A DNA stretch of 64,000 nt from CAZAAW01 sp964483325 (GTDB lineage: Bacteria > Pseudomonadota > Alphaproteobacteria > Rhizobiales > Kaistiaceae), in assembly GCA_964483325.1 (NCBI GenBank), contig CAZAAW010000005.1, forward strand, positions 62,001 to 126,000, in the 5' to 3' direction. The notes under the pieces are model-generated. The model was not told the origin of the DNA, did not search any database, and saw only the letters and a list, made by a program, of their open reading frames with translations. This document shows positions 37,673 to 45,421 of this stretch, piece by piece. The position numbers and the translations under genes were made by a program. Within the stretch, counting starts at the first letter, position 1. Each line of letters begins with the position of its first letter.

Positions 37673-39099
37673 CGTCCGGCCGCGCTGCGCTCAATGACAT
37701 CGAAGGCGCCCTGGCCGATCTCCGCCGCGAGGAAAGCCAGGCCACCGCCCGTCTCACCGAGGTGACCGACCGGATCGGCAAGCGCCAGGCCGACGAGGCG
37801 GAGGCGCTGCGCGACCTGGCGCGCTTCAAGATCGCCGCCGGCGACGATGCGCTCGCCAATCGCCTCGATCGCGCCAGCCGCGATGCCCGGGAGGCGCTGG
37901 CGGCGCGCGAGGCGATGCTGGCCGGGCTGAGGAGCGACCGCGAGGCGCGCGAAACCGCGCTGGCGGCTGCCGACGCCAAGCTTGCCGGCGACCGCAAGGA
38001 GCTCGACGCCATCGAGGAGCGCATCGAGGCGCTGGCCGAGGAGCTGAAGCAGCGCCTTGCTGCCGACCCGGAGCACCAGAAGCTGGTCGCCGCCGCCGAG
38101 GAAGCCGCCAAGGTCGAGGAAGCCGCCGTCAGCAAGGCCAAGCAGGCCGAGGAGGACCGGGCCAGCAAGAGCGCCGCCTACGAGGCCGATGCGCTGTTCA
38201 TGTATCTGTGGCGGCGCAAGTTCGGCACCGCCGAATACCCCTATCGCGGCCTCACCCGCTTCCTCGATCGCTGGGTCGCCCGCCTCATCGGCTATGCCGA
38301 GGCGCGGCCGTCCTATGCGTTGCTCAACGAGATTCCGGTACGCCTTGCCGCCCATGCCGAGCGGATTACCGCCGAGGCGGAGGCCGCCGATGCCGCTGTC
38401 GATGCCAGCGCCGACAAGGCCCTGGCGGCTCTCGCCGGCAGCGATCTTGCCGGGCGTGGCGATGTCCTGACGGCGTCGATCGCCGAGCAGGAGGCGGCGA
38501 TCGGCCCGCTGCGCGCCGAGCTGCAGGCACTGGAGGAAAAGCTCGCCGGTTTCGCCGACGGCAATGACGAGGCCTTCCGGCGCGCCATCGATGCCCTGTC
38601 GCGCTCCATCGCCGGCGACGACATCAACGCCCTCAAGGCCGAGGCGCGGCGGACGCCGTCGCCGGACGACGAGCGCCTGGTGATGGCCATCGAGCAAGCG
38701 CGCGGCGACATCGCCGCCCTGGAGAGCGAGGCCGGCAAGCTGCGCGCCGATCTACAGAGTGTCTCCAAGCGGCGCCAGGAGCTCAACAGCATCACCAACG
38801 ATTTCCGCCGCCGCGGCTGGGACGAGAGCGGCAACACCTTCGATGGCGGCAAGTTCCTCGGCGACATCCTCACCGGCTTCATCCTCGGCCGTATCGGCCG
38901 CGACGATTTCTGGGGCCGCATCGAAAGCTCGCACCGGGGCGGCGGCTCGATCTGGGGCCGTGGCTCTTCTTCAGGCGGCTGGGGGCGCTCCTCGTCGGGC
39001 AGCGTCTGGGGCCGGTCGTCGCGCGGCGGCGGCGGCTTCCGCACCGGCAGGACCTTTGGCGGCGGCCGCACCGGTTTCCGCACTGGCCGCAGCTTCTGA
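37669..39099 (+). CDS. Coiled-coil protein with Gly/Ser/Arg-rich tail, gene 3 of 3
   Basis: A 476-residue protein. Long coiled coils at about 1-165 and 220-375 are split by a conserved non-coil block (about 175-220: LFMYLWRRKFGTAEYPYRGL then FLDRWVARLIGYAEARPSYA). The C-terminal 60 residues are low complexity, with repeated WGRSS and FRTGRTFGGG units. The start is GTG in a four-base overlap with gene 2. The shape suggests a filament, tether or membrane-associated scaffold working with the gene 2 membrane protein. Function unknown. Confidence 0.83.
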   Translation: MTSGRAALNDIEGALADLRREESQATARLTEVTDRIGKRQADEAEALRDLARFKIAAGDDALANRLDRASRDAREALAAREAMLAGLRSDREARETALAAADAKLAGDRKELDAIEERIEALAEELKQRLAADPEHQKLVAAAEEAAKVEEAAVSKAKQAEEDRASKSAAYEADALFMYLWRRKFGTAEYPYRGLTRFLDRWVARLIGYAEARPSYALLNEIPVRLAAHAERITAEAEAADAAVDASADKALAALAGSDLAGRGDVLTASIAEQEAAIGPLRAELQALEEKLAGFADGNDEAFRRAIDALSRSIAGDDINALKAEARRTPSPDDERLVMAIEQARGDIAALESEAGKLRADLQSVSKRRQELNSITNDFRRRGWDESGNTFDGGKFLGDILTGFILGRIGRDDFWGRIESSHRGGGSIWGRGSSSGGWGRSSSGSVWGRSSRGGGGFRTGRTFGGGRTGFRTGRSF

Positions 39100-39196
39100 A
39101 GAGACGGCGCCGAGACGGCGCGTTTCCTCTTGCGCAGCGGCAGGAACGGTCCTCATGCTGGCGTCCTCCGGCATCGCCGGATCCAGGTGCCGAGCA

Positions 39197-39688
39197 ATGC
39201 TGCCACCCGCCAGCGAACGCTATCGTATCCGCCCAGGCCTTGCCGGGGATGCGGCCACCCTCGCCGATATCGAAGGCAAGGCGTTCGACCCGCAGCACTA
39301 TGCGGGCATGATGCTGTCGGCGCGCGACTTCCGCCGTCATGCCGGCAGCCGCAATGCCCTCCTCGTCTGCGAGGACCTGACCGCCGGCGGCGCGGTCTGC
39401 GGCTATGCGCTGGGCTTCGTCAAGCGCACCTCGCCCTATGTCCGCTTCGTGTCGCTGGCCATCCGGCCCGAGCATGGCGGCCGCGGCGCCGGCCGGCTGC
39501 TGTTCGAGGCGATCGAGGATTTCGCGCGGCGCAACGCCTATCGCGGCGTGCGCCTCGAGGTGCGCGAGGACAATACGCGCCTGCGCGATCGCTACCTGCG
39601 CCTCGGCTACCGCGTCTTCGCGACGGTGCCGGACTACTATCCCGACGGCGCCGCCGCGGTGCGCATGGTGAAGGACCTCGCTCCGTAA
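39197..39688 (+). CDS. GNAT-family N-acetyltransferase
   Basis: A 163-residue acetyltransferase with RIRPGLAGDAATLADIEGKAF at the front, SLAIRPEHGGRGAGRLLFEAI (the acetyl-CoA pyrophosphate loop R/Q-x-x-G-x-G/A) and LEVREDNTRLRDRYLRLGYRV. An in-frame ATG at 39155 with AGGA upstream is an alternative start adding 14 residues. It is followed by an RLAN/RimK-type ligase gene; this GNAT plus RimK-like pairing is known from comparative genomics of amidoligase systems, sometimes with a C39 peptidase domain, which is absent here. Confidence 0.85.
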   Translation: MLPPASERYRIRPGLAGDAATLADIEGKAFDPQHYAGMMLSARDFRRHAGSRNALLVCEDLTAGGAVCGYALGFVKRTSPYVRFVSLAIRPEHGGRGAGRLLFEAIEDFARRNAYRGVRLEVREDNTRLRDRYLRLGYRVFATVPDYYPDGAAAVRMVKDLAP

Positions 39689-39912
39689 GCCGGCGCCGCC
39701 ACCCGTAAGCGCGCCTTCGTACAAATCATGACGAAACCTTGCGCTGCATTTGCACCGGCAAGAATTCGGGTGTATCGACACTTCGCCTTGAAGGTGAAGT
39801 CACCGCGACGGTCGGGCTGGGCAGCCGGCGTCGGCACCATCGAGAGGCAGGCCGGGGACGACCGGCTCGTTCTCCTCGTCGCCGCAACCGTTCTGCGAGA
39901 CTTCGCTCCTCC

Positions 39913-41370
39913 ATGTCCAGCTGGCTGATTCTGGTCGATTCGCTGCGCGATTTCGACAATGCCGCGACGCCGCACAAGGTGATGACCACCAAGGGCTATC
40001 TGGCCCGGCCGCAGCTCTTCCAGGGCAGCCGCCCGAAGATCATCAATCTCGCCCGCTCCTTCGCCTATCAGAGCCGCGGCTACTACTGCTCGCTGCTCGC
40101 CGAGGCGCGCGGCCACCGCGTCATCCCCTCGACCGAGACGATGATCGATCTCGGCAGCCGCTCGCTCTATGCGCAGGCGCTGCCGGAGCTGGAGGATGCC
40201 ATCGCCCGCGCCGTCGCCGGCCCCGAGGATACCTCCCTGCCGGCGCGGCTGATGGTGCATTTCGGCACCGTCAGCGACCATCGCTTCGACCGCTTCGGAC
40301 GTCTGCTGTTCGACTGGTTCCGCGCCCCCGTCCTGGAGGTCACGCTGGAGGCCGGGCCGCGGCCGCAGATCAAGCGCCTCGCCACCGTGCCGGTGACCAA
40401 GCTCGACGCGGCGCAGATGCGCATCTTCCAGGACGCCCTGCAGAACCACACGCGGCGCGAATGGCGCTCGCGCAAGGATCGCGCCGTGCCGCGCTATTCC
40501 TTCGCGACGTTGCACAACCCGGCCGAGGATTATCCGCCGTCGAGCTTCGCCACGCTCAAGCACTGGGCGCGCATCGCCGAGAAGCTCGGCGTCGAGATCG
40601 AGCCGATCACCCGCCGCGACCTGGCGCGGCTGGCCGAGTTCGACGCCCTGTTCATCCGCGAGACGACCTCGATCGACAACCATACCTACCGCTTTGCCCG
40701 CCGGGCAATGCAGGAGGGCATGCCGGTCATCGACGACCCGTTCTCGATGATCCGCTGCACCAACAAGGTGTTCCTCAACGAGCTCCTCACCGCCAACGGC
40801 CTGCAGGTGCCGCCGACGGTGATCATCGGCGGCCCCGGCGACCTTGCCCGCGCCGCCGACACGCTCGGCTTCCCGATGGTGCTGAAGATCCCCGATTCCT
40901 CCTTCAGCCGCGGCGTGAAGAAGGTCGACAGCGCCACCGAACTCACGGAGCTCGCCAGGGCCTGGCTGAAGGACACCGACCTCCTGCTGGCGCAGGCCTT
41001 CATGCCCACCAGTTTCGACTGGCGCGTCGGCGTTCTCGGCGGCAAGCCGCTCTATGTCGTCCAGTACACGATGGCCAAGAGCCACTGGCAGATCGTCAAG
41101 CACCGCACCAACGGCAAGTCGCTGGAAGGCGGCTTCCGCTCCATGACGCTTGGCATGGCGCCGCCGGCGGTGATCGATATCGGCCTCAGGAGCGCCAGCC
41201 TGATCGGCGACGGTCTCTACGGCGTCGATATCAAGGAGACGCAGGACGGCTATTTCGTCGTCGAGATCAACGACAATCCGACGATCGAGCACGGCATCGA
41301 GGACGCCGCCGAGAAGGACCAGGTATGGATCGAGCTGACGCGCTGGTTCATCGACCGCCTGCGCCAGTAG
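39913..41370 (+). CDS. RimK-family ATP-grasp ligase with RLAN domain
   Basis: A 485-residue protein. The N-terminal part (about 1-190: SSWLILVDSLRDF, MTTKGYLARPQLFQGSRPKI, NLARSFAYQSRGYYCSLLAEARGHRVIPS) is the RLAN type that precedes some RimK-like ligases. The C-terminal ATP-grasp domain (about 270-480) has FPMVLKIPDSSFSRGVKKV, DWRVGVLGGKPLYV and the metal-binding VVEINDNPTIEHG. Such enzymes add amino acids to a carboxylate through an acyl phosphate. Substrate unknown; the upstream GNAT would then act on the same peptide or metabolite. The start is the ATG in front of SSWLILVD. Confidence 0.9.
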   Translation: MSSWLILVDSLRDFDNAATPHKVMTTKGYLARPQLFQGSRPKIINLARSFAYQSRGYYCSLLAEARGHRVIPSTETMIDLGSRSLYAQALPELEDAIARAVAGPEDTSLPARLMVHFGTVSDHRFDRFGRLLFDWFRAPVLEVTLEAGPRPQIKRLATVPVTKLDAAQMRIFQDALQNHTRREWRSRKDRAVPRYSFATLHNPAEDYPPSSFATLKHWARIAEKLGVEIEPITRRDLARLAEFDALFIRETTSIDNHTYRFARRAMQEGMPVIDDPFSMIRCTNKVFLNELLTANGLQVPPTVIIGGPGDLARAADTLGFPMVLKIPDSSFSRGVKKVDSATELTELARAWLKDTDLLLAQAFMPTSFDWRVGVLGGKPLYVVQYTMAKSHWQIVKHRTNGKSLEGGFRSMTLGMAPPAVIDIGLRSASLIGDGLYGVDIKETQDGYFVVEINDNPTIEHGIEDAAEKDQVWIELTRWFIDRLRQ

Positions 41371-41383
41371 GATCGGAGCCGCC

Positions 41384-41605
41384 ATGAAACGACCCCGCTA
41401 TCCCATGCCCGACGATGTCGCCGCGGCGCTGGCCGAGGCCGGCGTAACGGAGGCCTATGGCCGCCGCCCGCCCTACCAGCAGAACGACTATATCGGCTGG
41501 ATCAGCCGGGCCCGGCTGCCGGCAACGCGCCGGAAGCGCATCGACCAGATGCTGGACGAGCTGAAGCGCGGCGGCGTCTACATGAAGATGGCGTGGAACG
41601 GCTGA
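41384..41605 (+). CDS. Small YdeI/OmpD-associated-like protein
   Basis: A 73-residue protein that matches only the C-terminal part of YdeI-type proteins: RPPYQQNDYIGWISRARLPATRRKRIDQMLDELKRG. It starts 13 bases after the ligase gene, so it is probably in the same operon. The family has been linked to resistance to peptides; with a ligase and an acetyltransferase next to it, a role in handling a small peptide is a speculation only. Confidence 0.78.
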   Translation: MKRPRYPMPDDVAAALAEAGVTEAYGRRPPYQQNDYIGWISRARLPATRRKRIDQMLDELKRGGVYMKMAWNG

Positions 41606-41653
41606 GGCAACGCCCGCTGAAAATGCCGGCGCCTTCTCCCGCCGACGCTTCCG

Positions 41654-41693
41654 GCCGCGTGGGCAAGCACCTTCGGCGCCTGCCCACCCTACG
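41654..41693. repeat. GTGGGCAAG inverted repeat, copy C
   Basis: GCCGCGTGGGCAAG (41654-41667) is identical to 7661-7674. The other arm TGCCCACCCTACGG faces it. It lies between convergent genes (the YdeI-like gene and the cupredoxin-like gene). Confidence 0.65.
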
Positions 41694-41697
41694 GCAC

Positions 41698-42168
41698 TTA
41701 CTCCACGGTGATCGTGCCGCGCGCTTCCTTCGGCGGCTCCGAATGGTCGCGGACATAGATGCCGTAGGTGCCCTTGCGGATCGGGTAGAAGCTGAAGGTC
41801 GCCGTCCCCGACGCGTCGCATTCCAGCGCCCGGAAGGTCAGGCCCTGCATGTAGACTTCCATGTCGTTCACCTCGATCACCCGCAGATGCGAGTTGGCGA
41901 GGAGATCGGTGACCTCGAGATGGAAGCCGGGCTCGTCGTCGCCGGTGACCTCCGGGCAGGAGAAGTTGAAGCGGTAGTAGCTCCCCTGCACCAGCTTGAA
42001 CTCGGACTGCGACAGCACCGGCGTACCGTCGTCGCCGGCGCGGACCTCCATGACGAAGTCCTGCGGCGGCCCCGAGACGATCATGCCCGGGACGGGCGCG
42101 TCCTGCGCCAGCGCCGGCCCGGCCAGCACGGCCGCGCCCAGCATCATTGCCACTCTGATCTTGTTCAT
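41698..42168 (-). CDS. Periplasmic cupredoxin-like protein without obvious copper site
   Basis: A 156-residue exported protein (signal peptide, cleavage near ALAQ at residue 22). The mature chain has a cupredoxin-like pattern at its end (FSFYPIRKGTYGIYVRDHSEPPKEARGTITVE). Where a type 1 copper site would have Cys, His and Met, only one His remains (DHS). Two cysteines (FSCPEV, ECDAS) may form a disulphide. It lies downstream of the first PQQ dehydrogenase on the same strand, beyond that gene's terminator, so it is possibly a partner of the oxidation system but in its own transcript. Confidence 0.65.
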   Translation of the reverse strand: MNKIRVAMMLGAAVLAGPALAQDAPVPGMIVSGPPQDFVMEVRAGDDGTPVLSQSEFKLVQGSYYRFNFSCPEVTGDDEPGFHLEVTDLLANSHLRVIEVNDMEVYMQGLTFRALECDASGTATFSFYPIRKGTYGIYVRDHSEPPKEARGTITVE

Positions 42169-42280
42169 CGAAATGCCTCCCTTGCCCGTTGCGACAGATG
42201 ACGACAGGGAAGCACCGGCTGGGCGGCCAGGGCCAGTTATGAGCGCTATTGCTCCTGCCTATGAGGCGGGGCCTTCGAAA

Positions 42281-42307
42281 GAAAAAGGGCGCCGCGAGGG
42301 CGCCCTT
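42281..42307 (-). terminator. Terminator of the first PQQ dehydrogenase gene
   Basis: A perfect 9-bp stem (42285-42293 with 42299-42307) with a five-base loop is followed by TTTTTC on the minus strand. It lies 26 bases past the dehydrogenase stop codon. Confidence 0.88.
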
Positions 42308-42332
42308 CTCCATGATGCGGGGTGGCTTCGGC

Positions 42333-44072
42333 TCAGAGACCGAAGACGTAGAGCATCGAGGTGTTCTGCAGGTCGGCCTTCTCGGGCGACTTGTTGAGCA
42401 TGCCGGCCGGGATGCCGCCGCCGCCGGCGAGCACGGCGACATACTGCTTGCCGTCAACCGCATAGGTCATGGGCGGTGCCGCCATCGTCGCGCCGACATT
42501 GAACTGCCACAGCACCTCGAGCGTCGTGTCGTCGAGGGCATAGACGGTTCCGTCGACCGTGTCGGTGAAGACCAGGCCGCCAGCCGTCGACGTCACGCCC
42601 GAATAGGAGGCGTAGTCGAAGACGTGCTGCGCACCCTTCTCGCCCGTCGCCGGGTTCACCGCCGTGATGGAGCCCTTCTGGCGATCGGAATTGCCGGCAT
42701 CGCCGCCGTTCCAGGCCGGCGCCGCCGCCTTGGACGGATCGGCCGAGACGTTCGAGCAGCCCTCGATGCCGGCGCCGTAGGACAGCTTGGTGACTTCGCT
42801 GTACGAGGTCGGGAAGTAGTTGACGCCGCCTTGGATCTGCGGGCAGCCGAGGATCTGGCCCTGCTCGCGGCGCGACGGCGCACCGACGGCATAGGTCTGC
42901 AGGTCCTTGGACGGATCGTATTCCACCGGCTTGCCGGTCTTGGGATCGATGCCCGCCGTCCAGTTCAGCTGGTCAACATACTGGTTGGCATGGATGAACT
43001 GACCGTTGGTGCGATCCAGGACATAGAAGAAGCCGTTGCGGCCGAAATGGGCGACGACCTTGCGCATCTCGCCGTTGATCTCGGTGTCGATGAGCTGGTG
43101 GACGCCAATCTCGTCATAGTCGAGGAAGTCGCCCGGCGTGTACTGGAAGTACCACTTCATGGCGCCGCTATCGACGTCGTAGGCGACGGCCGAGTTGGTG
43201 AAGAGGTTGTCACCCGGACGGTATTCCGGGTCGAACATCGGCACCGGCTGGCCCGTGCCCCAGATCGTGACGTTCTGCTCCGGATCGTAGGAGCCGGTCA
43301 TCCAGAAGGAGCCGCCGCCATGTTCCCAGGCATTGTTGGTGTCCTTCCACGTCTCGGAGCCGGGCTCGCCCGGGGCCGGGATGGAATAGGTGCGCCAGAT
43401 CGGCTTGCCGTCGGCCAAGGCGATGGCGTCGATATGGGCGCGGGCGCCGCGGTCGCCGCCGGAGCCGCCGACGATCAGCTTGTCGCCGATGGCGAGCGGC
43501 GGCGTGGTCAGCGAATAGCCGTTGCCCGGGTCGTCGACCTGCACCGTATTGACCAGTTCGCCTGTCGCCGCGTTGGTCCAGTTGACCTTGCCGTCGCCGG
43601 TGATCGAGATCACCTTGTCGCCGGCCAGCGTCGTGCCGCGGTTGGACGGAATCCAGACGTCGGTGCGGGCAATGCCGGGATCCATGATCCAGTTCATGTT
43701 GCCGGCCGTGCCGCTCTTCACGTCGATCGAATAGACGGTGCCCCAGCCGTCGACGACGAACATCGTGCCGTCCTCGACCAGCGGCGTCGCCTGATGGCCG
43801 GCCTGTCCGAGCGCGCCGCCTTCGCCGGCGAGACCGCCGATGGCGACCGTGAAGACAGCCCGCAGGTTCTTGACATTGTCCCTGTTGATGACGTCGAGCG
43901 GCGAGAAGCGGTGGCTGTCGAAGGTGCGGTTGATCATCAGCCAGTTATTGGCGTCAGACGCTGCATTGAGCAGACGCTCCGGCGTCACGTCGGCGGCCAG
44001 CGCGGGCAGCGAGGCACCACCCAGCAACGCGCCGGCCAAGGCCAGCCCGCAAGCGGGATTACGCAGAGTCAT
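42333..44072 (-). CDS. PQQ-dependent alcohol dehydrogenase, DYD type
   Basis: Periplasmic quinoprotein of 579 residues with signal peptide (cleavage near ALAA) and an eight-bladed propeller. WIMDP, GHFGRNGFFYVLDRTNGQF and TAGIDPKTGKPVEY are typical. The active-site region reads FLDYDEIG. The Asp-Tyr-Asp motif is the mark of lanthanide-dependent enzymes; calcium enzymes have Ala, Ser or Thr at the third place. There is no vicinal Cys-Cys pair, which MxaF and XoxF have, so it is not a canonical methanol dehydrogenase. Substrate is probably an alcohol or aldehyde. The start MTLRNPACG has GGAAGGAAG upstream. Confidence 0.9.
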   Translation of the reverse strand: MTLRNPACGLALAGALLGGASLPALAADVTPERLLNAASDANNWLMINRTFDSHRFSPLDVINRDNVKNLRAVFTVAIGGLAGEGGALGQAGHQATPLVEDGTMFVVDGWGTVYSIDVKSGTAGNMNWIMDPGIARTDVWIPSNRGTTLAGDKVISITGDGKVNWTNAATGELVNTVQVDDPGNGYSLTTPPLAIGDKLIVGGSGGDRGARAHIDAIALADGKPIWRTYSIPAPGEPGSETWKDTNNAWEHGGGSFWMTGSYDPEQNVTIWGTGQPVPMFDPEYRPGDNLFTNSAVAYDVDSGAMKWYFQYTPGDFLDYDEIGVHQLIDTEINGEMRKVVAHFGRNGFFYVLDRTNGQFIHANQYVDQLNWTAGIDPKTGKPVEYDPSKDLQTYAVGAPSRREQGQILGCPQIQGGVNYFPTSYSEVTKLSYGAGIEGCSNVSADPSKAAAPAWNGGDAGNSDRQKGSITAVNPATGEKGAQHVFDYASYSGVTSTAGGLVFTDTVDGTVYALDDTTLEVLWQFNVGATMAAPPMTYAVDGKQYVAVLAGGGGIPAGMLNKSPEKADLQNTSMLYVFGL

Positions 44073-44207
44073 TGTTGCTTCCTTCCTTAATATCACTCCC
44101 CTCTCCCTGGAGGAGCTGAAAGAAACGATAGCTCTCGGAACAATACTGCGCAATGGCACTGCAGCTCCGCCGGCCGGGACATCTTTGCATCTGGCAAACC
44201 AGCGTAG

Positions 44208-44220
44208 TAAGTATTACTTA
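44208..44220. promoter_or_regulatory. Palindrome in the promoter region of the first PQQ dehydrogenase
   Basis: TAAGTATTACTTA is a perfect 13-base palindrome in an AT-rich island (about 44200-44235) in otherwise GC-rich DNA, 136 bases before the dehydrogenase start. It probably marks the promoter and a regulator site. The neighbouring SH3-protein gene ends 69 bases away on the same strand. Confidence 0.45.
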
Positions 44221-44288
44221 TACTAAGCATATAGTGCCAACGGACAGCCTGAATGCGACCTCCGTCGGCGATCCGGCGGGCGAGATCT

Positions 44289-44675
44289 CTATTGCGGTGC
44301 GATATACCGCCCATAGACCCAGCCGTTGCGGAATTTGCCGTTGCCGGCCGGATCGATCCACACCTCGCACCAGGCCCCGCGGACGATCTGGCGCTGCCGC
44401 CATTGCGGCAGGCCGGCGATGGCCTCCAGGTCGATGCCGCCGGTGCAGCGGCCGGTCAAACTGAGCGTCGTGCCGCGCGGATAGCCGACGAGGATGCGCG
44501 ACTGCGAACTCGGATAGGCGCGGACATTGAGAAGGTCCCAGGACGCGACATCGACGACGTCCCAGGCGAAGAAGGCCGCGCTGTTGCCGGGAAGGGTAGT
44601 GAGCGCCAGGCCGCCAGCGGCAATCAAGGCGGCAAGAAGCGAACGCAAGGCTTTCATGGAACGCAAGGCTTTCAT
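44289..44675 (-). CDS. Small secreted SH3-like protein
   Basis: A 128-residue exported protein. The first twelve residues are a perfect duplication (MKALRS twice) produced by an 18-base tandem repeat at 44642-44677, so two start codons are available. GGAG before the outer ATG favours that one. After the signal peptide the domain VASWDLLNVRAYPSSQSRILVGYPRGTTLSLTGRC ... WCEVWI ... GWVYGRYI is a bacterial SH3 fold, often wall-associated. It lies upstream of the first PQQ dehydrogenase. Confidence 0.78.
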   Translation of the reverse strand: MKALRSMKALRSLLAALIAAGGLALTTLPGNSAAFFAWDVVDVASWDLLNVRAYPSSQSRILVGYPRGTTLSLTGRCTGGIDLEAIAGLPQWRQRQIVRGAWCEVWIDPAGNGKFRNGWVYGRYIAPQ

Positions 44676-44677
44676 GG
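44642..44677. repeat. 18-base tandem duplication at a start codon
   Basis: Two perfect head-to-tail copies of an 18-base unit encode MKALRS twice at the start of the SH3-like secreted protein, keeping the reading frame and providing two ATGs. Confidence 0.9.
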
Positions 44678-44869
44678 ATGGATCTCCGGAAAGGCCCGGC
44701 AGCGGGCCGGGCGAGTTGCCGGCGGAGATGCGGCAGCCGGGCTGAATGCGCCCTGAACGCGGCCGTGATTCTCGGCCGGGGCGGTTCGCCGGCTGGTGGG
44801 GAAGAGCGGCGCCGCGGGACCGGCATTTGCGGCGGCCGGCATAGCTTTCCGGCCAGCCCCGGGCGGCGC

Positions 44870-44898
44870 TGGACACCCGCGGATGCCTCCCCTATAAA
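44870..44898 (+). promoter_or_regulatory. Promoter of tRNA-Phe
   Basis: TGGACA (44870-44875), a 17-base spacer and TATAAA (44893-44898) lie 38 bases upstream of the tRNA. Both boxes are close to the housekeeping consensus. Confidence 0.75.
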
Positions 44899-44936
44899 CC
44901 CCCGGCTTTCCGCGGTGGGCACGCCCCGCCGCCGCT

Positions 44937-45012
<76 letters not shown>

Positions 45013-45421
45013 CGCCCGCTTTCCCCGCTTACTTCGCCGATTGAAAAAGCTGCCCGTGGGGCGGTCAGGTCGCGCTGCGCGACCGACTCTCGTGGGGCGC
45101 GTCGTGCGGCTTTTGGCCCCGTCCGCCGCCGCTGCGCCGATCCCGGCCGGGGTTGCGGATACAATAAGCTTATCTTAATGTTAGGCCAACTTGACGTGCT
45201 AGGGGGGGCGGCAAGGCTGGGGAGAGAAGGCGGCTGGACAGAAGTCTTTCTTGTCCGGACGCGTCGTGCCGGTAGCAACGGCTCCAATTCTACAACCTTT
45301 CCGCAATAATCGGCGGGCCGCGCGCCCGCCTGCCTCACAGTGGGTCAAGTCAGCACGAGCAGTGCGCAGAAGAGTTGCAGGGACAATCTGCGAAATGAAG
45401 ATAATAATGGGAGAGACGGAA
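45013..45421. other. Spacer between tRNA-Phe and second PQQ dehydrogenase
   Basis: No gene is visible in 409 bases. A short AT-rich island (about 45159-45185) contains the palindrome ATAAGCTTAT (45164-45173), probably the promoter/operator region of the second dehydrogenase, preceded by a weak TTGCGG. A long leader of about 240 bases would follow. Confidence 0.5.

Noticed and set aside
42333..44072. Calling this gene xoxF or mxaF
   Set aside because: The lanthanide motif is present, but the vicinal cysteine pair is absent and no xoxG/xoxJ or mxa partners are adjacent, so a methanol dehydrogenase symbol is not justified.
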